From NCBI GenBank assembly GCA_047621665.1, contig JBLHMB010000006.1:1-64000 (forward strand): 64,000 bases of DNA, given 5' to 3'. The stretch is from Actimicrobium sp047621665. GTDB lineage: Bacteria > Pseudomonadota > Gammaproteobacteria > Burkholderiales > Burkholderiaceae_D. Below are positions 1 through 7,448 of the stretch, one piece after another. Every line of letters starts with the position of its first letter. Position 1 is the stretch's first letter. The position numbers and the translations under genes are program-made. A model generated the notes under the pieces. That model made no database searches and was not told the origin of the DNA. It worked only from the letters and a program-made list of their open reading frames with translations.

Positions 1-153
1 GGAGCGGTTGGCATAAAAACGATTGATAGCGCTGCGCCCCAAGCCTGCTTGTTCCAGCGCAGCGATGAGTAGCGCAATAGATAGCCAGACCAACTGTTCG
101 ACGGCAAACTTATCTGTCTCGCCCGCTCCGCGCCCTCCAATCTCCGCTGCCAT
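1..153 (-). CDS. Hypothetical protein, truncated by window edge
   Basis: A 51-codon frame stays open from ATG at 153 to the window edge, so the C-terminus is missing. The visible part is a Gly/Glu-rich start followed by a hydrophobic, Leu/Ala-rich stretch (about residues 22-37) that could be a membrane or amphipathic helix. Its start lies 8 bases after the stop of another small minus-strand frame, which suggests coupled translation. No clear ribosome-binding site was seen and no family was recognised. It could be a chance frame. Confidence 0.35.
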   Translation of the reverse strand, partial: MAAEIGGRGAGETDKFAVEQLVWLSIALLIAALEQAGLGRSAINRFYANRS

Positions 154-161
154 CGTTTAAT

Positions 162-287
162 TTATGGAACTGCCAGCGTTGTCGCGCTACTCAGGTGCAG
201 TTTTTGATGTAGTTCATCCAGTAAATTATTTTTCTCTTCTGCCGTTTCGGGATCAATTGCCACCATTGTTGATGATTTGAGGGGCAT
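162..287 (-). CDS. Small hypothetical protein (41 aa)
   Basis: A 41-codon frame starts MPLKSSTMVAIDPETAEEKN and ends in an uncharged LAVP tail. The centre is charged and looks helical. A second in-frame ATG lies seven codons in. It reads in the same direction as the truncated frame starting at 153 and ends 8 bases before it, so the two may form one transcript. There is no strong Shine-Dalgarno before either ATG. Function is unknown; the amino-acid composition looks protein-like, which is the only support. Confidence 0.3.
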   Translation of the reverse strand: MPLKSSTMVAIDPETAEEKNNLLDELHQKLHLSSATTLAVP

Positions 288-398
288 TCACGTATTGGTC
301 AGGAGATTAAGTATTGACGATGGATTAGTGGTGCTTTGTTTGGTGAATGTGTCTTCTTTTAACGGTGTAAGAATTTTAATTTGTCTCGGAGATTCACT

Positions 399-1088
399 AT
401 GAAATTATTTGGAAATATGAACAGCAACACTGCCCCTGCTTATTCGGGTCGGCGTTTGCCTGGTATTGAAGAAGGGTCAAATTCAGTTTCAAGTTTGAGT
501 TTGAATTCGGGAGCGATGGCGAATCAACGTCAGAATAAGGTATCCCACAATGTTAGCTCTAAAAATAGGCGCGATAACTTAATTCAGTTAATCCATCCCG
601 CTATCGAAAAAAAGATAATACAGATTATTAAAAAAAAGCAATCGGAAATAGTTGACCATGATGAAAATATTATTCGGCTGGAAACGCTAAAAAATGAAAA
701 TAAGATTATTTTAGAAAAAGCAGCAATATCCAAAAATAAAGCAATTTTGAAAAATGAAGATCTTATAAATACAAAGAAAAATGAAATAGCAGTATTGGAG
801 AAGGCAATAAAATCAAATGCAGCAATTTTGTATTCGCAGGTATTGCGTATTAAGAGAGAGAATAAAAATCTCATTGCGCCGAGGACGATGGCCGGCCATC
901 TGAAAATCAAGAATGGAAAGTACCTGTTGTTTCCACTGATAAAGTCGGGACAATTCCGTAGTTTCGGCGCGCAACTGGCCTACCAGGCACGGCGGATAGC
1001 CGGGCAGCGCGAGGAATTGCCGGCCCCGGCCTCCGGGGCAGAAAAGCAAGCGAATCAATGGTCTCTTTACGAAAGAGTCGAAATTTAG
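399..1088 (+). CDS. Hypothetical coiled-coil protein with AT-rich core
   Basis: The start at 399 has GGAG seven bases upstream and gives 229 residues. Residues 1-55 are Ser/Asn-rich and probably disordered. Residues 60-165 are Lys/Glu/Ile/Asn-rich with heptad-like spacing and look like a long coiled coil. From about residue 165 (base 890) composition changes sharply to GC-rich, Ala/Arg/Gly-rich sequence. Bases 550-880 are far richer in A and T than any other gene here, which suggests acquisition from outside or a junction inside the gene. No signal peptide, membrane segment or known domain was recognised. An effector-like or phage-derived protein is possible but unsupported. Confidence 0.5.
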   Translation: MKLFGNMNSNTAPAYSGRRLPGIEEGSNSVSSLSLNSGAMANQRQNKVSHNVSSKNRRDNLIQLIHPAIEKKIIQIIKKKQSEIVDHDENIIRLETLKNENKIILEKAAISKNKAILKNEDLINTKKNEIAVLEKAIKSNAAILYSQVLRIKRENKNLIAPRTMAGHLKIKNGKYLLFPLIKSGQFRSFGAQLAYQARRIAGQREELPAPASGAEKQANQWSLYERVEI

Positions 1089-1421
1089 ACGCTTGTGATG
1101 ATCGGTGGTGCACAAGCGCTATCCGGAATGATGCGCAGCAAGATGGCTCGTGACCAAAGTAGCGAACTTTTGGTTTGTTGCCTGTCGACCGGGCCAACTG
1201 CCGCCCGGATCTCGTATTCCGGCCTGCACACCCGGCTGCGGCACGTGTCAAACGAGAACATCCATTGCCTGCCGGATCAAACCATGCTGAAGGAGCCGAA
1301 CCTGTCGACCTTCTGCGATCAACAACCTACGCATTTCTACGCAAGTCGTCTTCCCGCGCAGATGGTGCCGGTCGTCGCGGGGCAGGCGACGAACCGGCGT
1401 GGACGAGGTCCGGGATCGAGA
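1089..1421. other. Intergenic stretch with a hairpin after the coiled-coil gene
   Basis: No convincing gene was found. Just after the stop at 1088, an 8-base inverted repeat (1090-1097 with 1111-1118, loop 13) could form a hairpin, but no run of T follows, so it is a weak terminator candidate. The rest is GC-rich and lies downstream of both converging genes. Confidence 0.4.
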
Positions 1422-2939
1422 TTACTGGGCCTTGAATACCGAGAGCTCGTGAATAGACCACCAGTTCGATGGATGGCTACTTGTTTGTTCGATACGAATG
1501 TAGCGTGCATCGCGGGTCGCGAACGAGATGGTCGTGGTGGCGCTGTTGCCTGCGCCACTGGCCACGGGACTGCCCCACTTTACGCCGTCGCTGGAGACGA
1601 ACACGCTATAGCCGCGTGGGTAATCATAGGGGTTGCCCCCGGAAGCCAGCACGATCTTGTTAAAGCGCTGCGACTTGAGCATGTCGATCTGGAAGAACTG
1701 CCCGGGTTGTTGCACTGTTTGCGTGGCCCAGCGGGTGCTGCTGTTGCGATCGACTGCAGCGCGGGTATTGATCGGGTCGGAAGACGCAAAGAGTGCCCAA
1801 CCCGTCGGGTCGAGAACGCCTGCCGATACCGGACCATTTAACTGCAGCTTCACGTCGGCGATGGTCCACCAGTTGCTATTGTTGGAACCGTTTTGGTTAA
1901 TCCGCACAAATCGGGCGGATTGCGGCTGGAAAACGATGTCGGTGATGGTGCGATTGCCCTGACCTTGGGCGATCGGGCCGCGCCAGGTTTGACCATCGTT
2001 CGATACCATCACGCTATAGCTGCGCGGGTAGTCGTCGGGGTGCTCGCCGGCGTTCAACTCGATGCTGTCGAAGCTGTTGATTTTGCCCATGTCGATCTGG
2101 AAGTACTGGCCAGGTCGTTGGGTAGCCCCTGTGGCCCAGCGTGTCGACATCGTGTCATCCAGCGCCAGGGAAGTGTAAGCCGCACCAGACGAGGCAGTGG
2201 CGCTCCATCCGGTGCGCGGCAAGACGGAGTCGGCGCTTGGTGCCGTCACTGGTGTGCTCAATACCTCACAGACCTTGCGCGTGCCCGCCGCAGGGTCCGA
2301 ACCAAAAAATGTGTTGGAACAAGTAGCCGGCCCGGTCAATGTTCTCTCAATCCACGATGTATTGATGCCATAGCGGACGCGCTTTATCCCGGTGATAGTG
2401 AACGAAGGGCTATCCCATTCGACCGCCACTTGCGACCACGAGCCTGCTGCTGTTGGAGCTGGAGCTGGACTTGGACTTGGACTTGGACTTGGACTTGGAC
2501 TTGGTGTTGGTGTTGGTGTTGGTGTTGGGGCTGGCGTTGGCGTTGGTGCCGGAGCCGGAGCCGGAGCCGGAGCCCCGCCGCCGTACACGCTAGCCAGATC
2601 CCACTTCGGCCCCTTTTCACAAGCAGCTTCGTCGGGCGCATCGTTGGCCGGGCCGTTACCACATTGAATATCGTTGTAAGGTATGCGGCCCGCCGTCGCA
2701 CCCGTGCCCAGCACGCGCGTGATGGCCGTGCATACCTCGACGACATTTTTGCGACCCTGCGGGGTATCCACCGTTTTGGTATCGAGGCCGTGATCGTAGC
2801 CGTTGGAGTCGCAATAGCACTTTCCGCCAACGGCGTAGCTGTCTTTCCAGCCCGGTTGCGGATTATAGGTCTGTCCGCGCACCGGAAGCGTCTGGCTGGC
2901 CATTGCCAGTGCCGTAAAGCAATAGAATAATTTTTTCAT
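1422..2939 (-). CDS. Secreted protein with two F5/8-type C (discoidin/CBM32-like) domains
   Basis: Start chosen at 2939 (MKKLFYCFTALAM), with AGGAG about nine bases upstream; 505 residues. Residues 1-24 form a signal peptide. A Cys-containing N-terminal module follows, then a Pro/Thr/Ser/Ala linker (about 120-165). A short module with the pattern VRYG..-W..-C.N..FG.DP resembles one found in secreted polysaccharide-active proteins. Two tandem discoidin domains then run to the end, each with the typical W..SS..T......D.....RWA and (N/S)NWW(T/S)I motifs. Such domains bind carbohydrate or cell surfaces. No catalytic domain is visible, so it is probably an exported carbohydrate-binding protein. 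It appears monocistronic. Confidence 0.8.
   Translation of the reverse strand: MKKLFYCFTALAMASQTLPVRGQTYNPQPGWKDSYAVGGKCYCDSNGYDHGLDTKTVDTPQGRKNVVEVCTAITRVLGTGATAGRIPYNDIQCGNGPANDAPDEAACEKGPKWDLASVYGGGAPAPAPAPAPTPTPAPTPTPTPTPSPSPSPSPSPSPAPAPTAAGSWSQVAVEWDSPSFTITGIKRVRYGINTSWIERTLTGPATCSNTFFGSDPAAGTRKVCEVLSTPVTAPSADSVLPRTGWSATASSGAAYTSLALDDTMSTRWATGATQRPGQYFQIDMGKINSFDSIELNAGEHPDDYPRSYSVMVSNDGQTWRGPIAQGQGNRTITDIVFQPQSARFVRINQNGSNNSNWWTIADVKLQLNGPVSAGVLDPTGWALFASSDPINTRAAVDRNSSTRWATQTVQQPGQFFQIDMLKSQRFNKIVLASGGNPYDYPRGYSVFVSSDGVKWGSPVASGAGNSATTTISFATRDARYIRIEQTSSHPSNWWSIHELSVFKAQ
2461..2526. repeat. Hexanucleotide tandem repeats encoding Pro-rich linker
   Basis: Tandem GGACTT units (about 2467-2502) run into GGTGTT units (2503 onward). 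On the minus strand they encode Ser-Pro and Thr-Pro dipeptides in the linker of the discoidin protein. Unit length is a multiple of three, so slippage would change linker length without shifting the frame. Confidence 0.8.
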
Positions 2940-3550
2940 GGGGAACACTCCTTGTCGTATTAAGGGGGGAGGCAATCATGATTGACCGCAAATGCACGCA
3001 CAAAAAAGCACCATTGCTCGCTTCATCGTGGATTCATACATCTGTGCATCGTCATACGTTATCCGTTGTTCCGGTAGCAGAGGTTGCAAATTGCCTCAGC
3101 GTCGTAGATCAAAATTAAATCTGTATCCCGCCTGCGTCAGAGTGTGGCGCGATAGCTTCATGACGCACTGCAAGAGTGTCCGGCGCATGGAGTAAAAGAC
3201 AAGATTCGCGCCGCTGCAGCATGGCTCCGGAGCGCGAATTTCTTGGGGAAACGTTCGCCGGCCCTATTCAGCGTATCTAACAACACCGGTCGTCGATTCA
3301 GGACTGCAAAAGTTTGTCTGGTGTTGAGGTGCAAGGCGCAGACAAGCGCGCTGAACTTGTCATTGCAGTGCGTTCGATGGTCGATAACAGGGCGTCGGCC
3401 GGCACGATTCGGATTAATTGCGCGATGGCGGTGTGAAAACCCGGCAGATGCTGACGATACCGGTGGTTTTAGGCTGGCACTACTCTTGCTGTATTCAATA
3501 CGCGGGAAGAGCGAGTTGCCATCGATAACGATGGCTGGTCACCTGACTCA
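2940..3550. other. Intergenic leader region upstream of the riboswitch operon
   Basis: About 610 bases lie between the divergent discoidin gene and the riboswitch. Only short, composition-poor frames are present and none has a good ribosome-binding site. The region must hold the promoters of both flanking units, but no confident -35/-10 pair was picked by eye. Confidence 0.4.
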
Positions 3551-3661
3551 GGAGTGCTAGGGTTCCGGCCTTGCCAGCAGTGGCAATGGTGTCTGGTCCG
3601 AGAGCGCTCCGGCCCTGTCGAAACGACGCGGCTCCACGGAGGGATAAAAGCCCGGGAGAAC
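3551..3661 (+). promoter_or_regulatory. ykkC-family riboswitch, guanidine-I type
   Basis: Three blocks typical of the ykkC aptamer occur in the right order: CTAGGGTTCCGG at 3557-3568, CTGGTCCGAGAG at 3593-3604, and GGATAAAAGCCCGGGAGA at 3642-3659. The family is known to bind guanidine (subtype 1) or nucleotide ligands (subtype 2). The downstream NMT1-type binding protein and creatininase-family gene favour guanidine. The aptamer ends about 50 bases before the first start codon. Bases 3656-3661 (GAGAAC) can also pair with 3673-3678 (GTTCTC) immediately downstream, a possible expression platform. Subtype assignment rests on memory of the consensus, not on a covariance-model score. Confidence 0.87.
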
Positions 3662-3711
3662 ATTGGAACATCGTTCTCTCCGTGCGCCCATTCACCGACC
3701 AGGAGTCTTCC

Positions 3712-4746
3712 ATGCGTTTTGCGACCCGTACCCTTTTCCCGTTTGCTGTTCCAGTCGCTCCCTTTCTTCTGCGCCGAGTTGCCGTCGCTGCCGTGTTTGC
3801 TGCCACGTCCAGCCTGTCGTTTGCTGCGCCTGCCACGCTCAACGTCGCCACCGTCGTGTGGATTGGCTATGGCCCGTTCTACATTGCTGAAGCACTCGAT
3901 CTGTACAAAAAACAAGGCTTGTCGGTCAAGCTGCAGGTGTTCTCCGACCCGGCACTGATCCCGGCGGCTTTGGCGGGCGGATCGGTGCAGGGCGCGATGA
4001 TGACGTATGACCAGGTGATCGGTCAGGTCGCCAAGGGCATGCCGCAAAAAGTCGTGATGCCGATCGATTATTCGAACGGCGGCGATGCGATTGTCGCCTC
4101 GATGGCGGTCACCAAGGTTAGTGATTTCAAGGGCAAGAAAGTCGGCTTCAATCCGCTCTCGCCATCGGACTTTCTGTTGTCGTATGCACTGACCAGTAAT
4201 GGCCTCGGCATCAACGAAATCACGCCGGTCAACATGACGCCGGAGTCTGTTCCGGCGGCGATGGTGTCAGGTCAGATGCCGATCGGCGTGACCTACGAGC
4301 CTAGCCTGTCGCAAATCCTCAAGCAGGGCGGCGGCAAAAAATACCACGTTGTCTACTCATCGAAAAATGCACCCGGTCTGATTTCCGACGTACTCGTGTT
4401 TGATGACAAGTTCATCAAGGCCAGCCCGAAAGACATCACGGGGATCATGAAAGCCTACCTCGAAGGCATGGCGTTCATGAAGTCCAAACCGGACGAGGCC
4501 GCCAAGATCATCGGCAAATTCATGGGTGTCTCGGCCAAGGAAGTCAAGGAGCAGCTACCGGGTGTCTACAATATCCCGCTCAATGAAATGCCGAAGGCGT
4601 TCATCAAATCGAAGGAGACCACCTCCTACTTCGCCAGCGCAGAAATTATCGGTGGCATCCTGAAAGCCAAAGCCCAGATTGACAAGATTCCGGCACCTGA
4701 AGCGACGATGGATGTGCAATTCGTGACGGCCCTGCAGGCCAAGTAA
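3712..4746 (+). CDS. ABC transporter periplasmic substrate-binding protein, NMT1/SsuA/TauA family
   Basis: Start at 3712 with AGGAG six bases upstream; 344 residues. A long signal peptide with an Arg-containing n-region ends near SLSFA, followed by a mature start LNVATVVWIGYGPFYIAEAL typical of nitrate/sulfonate/taurine/thiamine-precursor binding proteins. The family usual length matches. No permease or ATPase gene lies in the operon. It is the first gene after the guanidine-type riboswitch, and related binding proteins are known in guanidine-I regulons, so guanidine or a substituted guanidine is the inferred ligand. The fold and family are clear; the substrate is inference from context. Confidence 0.88.
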   Translation: MRFATRTLFPFAVPVAPFLLRRVAVAAVFAATSSLSFAAPATLNVATVVWIGYGPFYIAEALDLYKKQGLSVKLQVFSDPALIPAALAGGSVQGAMMTYDQVIGQVAKGMPQKVVMPIDYSNGGDAIVASMAVTKVSDFKGKKVGFNPLSPSDFLLSYALTSNGLGINEITPVNMTPESVPAAMVSGQMPIGVTYEPSLSQILKQGGGKKYHVVYSSKNAPGLISDVLVFDDKFIKASPKDITGIMKAYLEGMAFMKSKPDEAAKIIGKFMGVSAKEVKEQLPGVYNIPLNEMPKAFIKSKETTSYFASAEIIGGILKAKAQIDKIPAPEATMDVQFVTALQAK

Positions 4747-4807
4747 CTGTTTGCCGCGCGGGCGCGCAAGTTGGCGCTCGCGCCTCCATCCCCTCAAGGA
4801 GTTGTTC

Positions 4808-5821
4808 ATGATTTTTCGTTATCCGGACGGTGTGGTACCCAACACCGCCGCGCTTTCATTTACGTTGCTCGGTTATCCGCTGGGCATCCTTTTGCTGACC
4901 CAACCCGGCTGGCTGCTCAAGACAATCGGTTTTCTGCTGACGACACAGACGCTGATCTGGTCGGCGTACTTTATTCATGAATTTGCGCACCTGACCATCT
5001 TCAAGGTCGCCAGCACCAACATGCGCTGGGGCACCGGCATGAGCTGGATTAATGGTGCCTGTTATGCACGCTTCGACAACTTGCGGCGCAAGCACATGCG
5101 TCACCATGTTGAGCGCGCCGATGTCGTCACCTTTGATTTGAAAGCCTATTTGCTGGGCGCATCGGCCCCGGTACGCGGGCTGGTACTGATGCTGGAATGG
5201 CTGCATTTTCCGGCCGTTGAATTTCTGGTGCGCGGCTTTGTGATGGCACTGCCGTTCCGGCAGGGTGCTGAAAAAAGCGGCAAGGCGCGCGCCCGTGTGC
5301 TGGCAATTTTTGCGCTGCGTGGCGCGGCCTTCATTGCCCTTGGCTGGTATTCCCCTAGCGCGTTGGCACTGTATGCAGCGGCCTATTTGGTGTTCGTGAT
5401 CGTGCTGCGTTTCGGTGACTGTTTTCAGCATACCTACGATGCGTATCCTATCCTCGGCGATACGCCGGTACCGAATGACAAACTGCGCGACAAGGCCTAC
5501 GAACAAGCCAACACCTTCAGCAATATTGTCGGCCTTGACAATCGCTTGCTCAATCTCATCTGGCTCAATTTCGGTTATCACAATGCGCATCATGACAAGC
5601 CGATCGCGCCGTGGCACCGGTTGCCGCAACTGCATCGCGAGCTGTATGACGTGCGTTATGCGCAGGTCATTCCCGCCCCGATCTTGCTGCGCAGTTTTCA
5701 TGTCAACCGGGTCCGGCGCATCCTCGCGGACGATTGTGGCGAAGTCTTGCCGCCCGGCGTGAGCGGGCGTGCCGATGGTTTTCTGGGTGCAGCCGGTGTG
5801 TCGTTTCTGACCGCGGTATGA
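4808..5821 (+). CDS. Membrane fatty-acid-desaturase-family diiron oxygenase
   Basis: Start at 4808 with AGGAG upstream; 337 residues. Three histidine boxes of the membrane diiron superfamily are present in order: HEFAH (about residue 58), HMRHH (about 98) and HNAHH (about 259). Hydrophobic segments lie near residues 15-55 and 170-200. The family includes acyl desaturases, alkane hydroxylases and other C-H oxidising enzymes. In this operon an acyl-lipid substrate is unlikely; an oxidative step on an N-alkyl guanidine is the working inference. Its stop overlaps the next start (ATGA). Confidence 0.83.
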   Translation: MIFRYPDGVVPNTAALSFTLLGYPLGILLLTQPGWLLKTIGFLLTTQTLIWSAYFIHEFAHLTIFKVASTNMRWGTGMSWINGACYARFDNLRRKHMRHHVERADVVTFDLKAYLLGASAPVRGLVLMLEWLHFPAVEFLVRGFVMALPFRQGAEKSGKARARVLAIFALRGAAFIALGWYSPSALALYAAAYLVFVIVLRFGDCFQHTYDAYPILGDTPVPNDKLRDKAYEQANTFSNIVGLDNRLLNLIWLNFGYHNAHHDKPIAPWHRLPQLHRELYDVRYAQVIPAPILLRSFHVNRVRRILADDCGEVLPPGVSGRADGFLGAAGVSFLTAV

Positions 5822-6561
5822 AGATTGATCTTGGTGGTAAAGTCGCGCTAGTGACCGGTAGTGCGACCGGTATCGGCTGGGCAATTGCCGTGGCCTTGTC
5901 GGCCAGCGGCGCGCGCGTGGTCGTCAATCACTTTGGCCAGAACGCGTTGATTGCCGATGTCCTTGATACCGTCGGCGGGGGCGCGCGCGCCTTCGATGCC
6001 GATGTCACCGATGCCGCCGCCGTGCAGCGCATGGTCGCCGAGGTCGAAGCGCAATGCGGACCGATCGATATCCTCGTCAACAATGCCGGCATCCTGCTCG
6101 AAAAGCCTTTTCTTGACATCACCGAAAACGAGTGGGACCGCGTCATTGCGGTCGATCTGAAATCGGTCTTCCTGTGCAGTCAGGCGGTATTGCGCAGCAT
6201 GCAGCCGCGCGGTAGCGGCTGCATCATCAATGTCGCCTCCGAACTGGCCTATCTTGGTCGCGCCGAATTCAGTGCGTATTGCGCGGCCAAAGCCGGTGTG
6301 GTCGGCTTGACCAAATCGCTGGCACGTGAATTCGCGCCGGCAATCCGCATCAACGGCATCGCGCCGGGACCGACCGATACGGCAATGCTATCGCTCGATC
6401 AGATCAGTCCGGAATGGCGTGTCAAGGAGCTGGCAATTCCGGCGGCACGCGCTGCCGGGCCGGAGGAGATTGCTGCGACAGCGGTCTTTCTGGCGAGTGA
6501 CTTTGCGCGTTTTTACTACGGACAAATGCTTAGTCCGAATGGCGGCGCGCTGATGCTATGA
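5818..6561 (+). CDS. SDR-family NAD(P)-dependent oxidoreductase
   Basis: 247 residues, with the start overlapping the upstream stop by four bases. The classical short-chain dehydrogenase features are visible: TGSATGIG cofactor loop near residue 14, NNAG near 86, the active-site Ser in the SELAYLG segment, YCAAK Tyr/Lys pair near residue 154, and a GP..T motif after it. It probably oxidises a carbinol or alcohol made by the preceding oxygenase, or reduces an aldehyde. Substrate cannot be read from the sequence. Confidence 0.9.
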   Translation: MKIDLGGKVALVTGSATGIGWAIAVALSASGARVVVNHFGQNALIADVLDTVGGGARAFDADVTDAAAVQRMVAEVEAQCGPIDILVNNAGILLEKPFLDITENEWDRVIAVDLKSVFLCSQAVLRSMQPRGSGCIINVASELAYLGRAEFSAYCAAKAGVVGLTKSLAREFAPAIRINGIAPGPTDTAMLSLDQISPEWRVKELAIPAARAAGPEEIAATAVFLASDFARFYYGQMLSPNGGALML

Positions 6562-6638
6562 GTGCGCCCCGGGCGCGATGCCGGATGCAAGAAATCTGAT
6601 GGACACACGGACCTCAACAGACCTGGAGAAAATCGACT

Positions 6639-7448
6639 ATGCCTGCTTCTATGCCTGCTTCTATGCCTACTTCACAAATGGATCACCTGAGCTGGGTGGC
6701 CTACGAAGAACGCTTGCGCGATCCGCATGCGATCGTGTTCCTGCCGGTGGGTGCACTGGAACAGCACGGACCGCATCTGCCGCTGGGTACCGATGCCTTA
6801 TTGGCCGCAGCAGTCGCGCACAGTGTCGCCGGGCAGGTCGGCGGCATCGTCGCGCCGACGATTAATTACGGCTACAAGTCGCAACCGAAATGCGGCGGTG
6901 GCCAGCATTTCCCGGGTACCACCAGCCTCGATGGCAGCACGCTGGCGGCGATCACCTGCGACATCCTGGCCGAACTGGGCCGGCATGGCGTGCGTAATGT
7001 CGTCGTCATGTCCGGCCATTATGAAAACCAGTGGTTCCTGATCGAAGGTATCGATCTGGCGCGACGGCGGCTTGGTCCGGCTTCACCGATGAAGATCATG
7101 CGACTCGAGTACTGGGATTTTCTGACCGCGGCGACGCTGGCCGGTGTCTTTCCCGATGGCTTCCCCGGTTTCGCGCTGGAGCATGCGGCCGTGATGGAAA
7201 CCTCGATGATGCTGCATTATTTTCCGGCGCTGGTACAACTCGACAAATTGCCTGACGAGCCGCCGGCCGACTTTCCGCCGTACGACATGTACCCGACCCA
7301 CACGCACTGGGTGCCGGGTTCGGGCGTGCTGTCATCGGCCCGTGGTGCCAGTGCCGACAAGGGCAAGCTGATGGCCGCGGATGTGGCCGCCCGCATCGTC
7401 GCGGCGGTACGCGCCGAGTTCATGGCGCCATCAGGAGACGCGGCATGA
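6639..7448 (+). CDS. Creatininase-family amidohydrolase
   Basis: 269 residues from the first of three in-frame ATGs (6639, 6651, 6663) created by a 12-base tandem repeat; GGAG at about 6624 fits the first. Metal-binding motifs of the family are present: LEQHG (Glu/His), an Asp in LGTDALL, and SGHYEN. The segment YGYKSQPKCGGGQHFPGTTS is very close to Pseudomonas creatinine amidohydrolase, as is EGIDLA. By manual alignment the catalytic His after EH is kept, but the Trp that gates creatinine there (Trp174 in that enzyme) is Phe here (GFALEH). It is therefore a ring-opening or amide hydrolase related to creatininase, perhaps with a different substrate. Confidence 0.85.
   Translation: MPASMPASMPTSQMDHLSWVAYEERLRDPHAIVFLPVGALEQHGPHLPLGTDALLAAAVAHSVAGQVGGIVAPTINYGYKSQPKCGGGQHFPGTTSLDGSTLAAITCDILAELGRHGVRNVVVMSGHYENQWFLIEGIDLARRRLGPASPMKIMRLEYWDFLTAATLAGVFPDGFPGFALEHAAVMETSMMLHYFPALVQLDKLPDEPPADFPPYDMYPTHTHWVPGSGVLSSARGASADKGKLMAADVAARIVAAVRAEFMAPSGDAA

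Noticed and set aside
880..1251. Transposase remnant on the minus strand next to the AT-rich gene
   Set aside because: Translated minus-strand frames were inspected for IS-family motifs and none (DDE, HTH, IstB-like) was recognised, and no terminal repeats or target duplications were found.
1893..2930. 345-codon plus-strand frame opposite the discoidin gene
   Set aside because: It includes a long Trp/Thr run produced by antisense reading of the linker repeat; the minus-strand protein has clear domains and a signal peptide.
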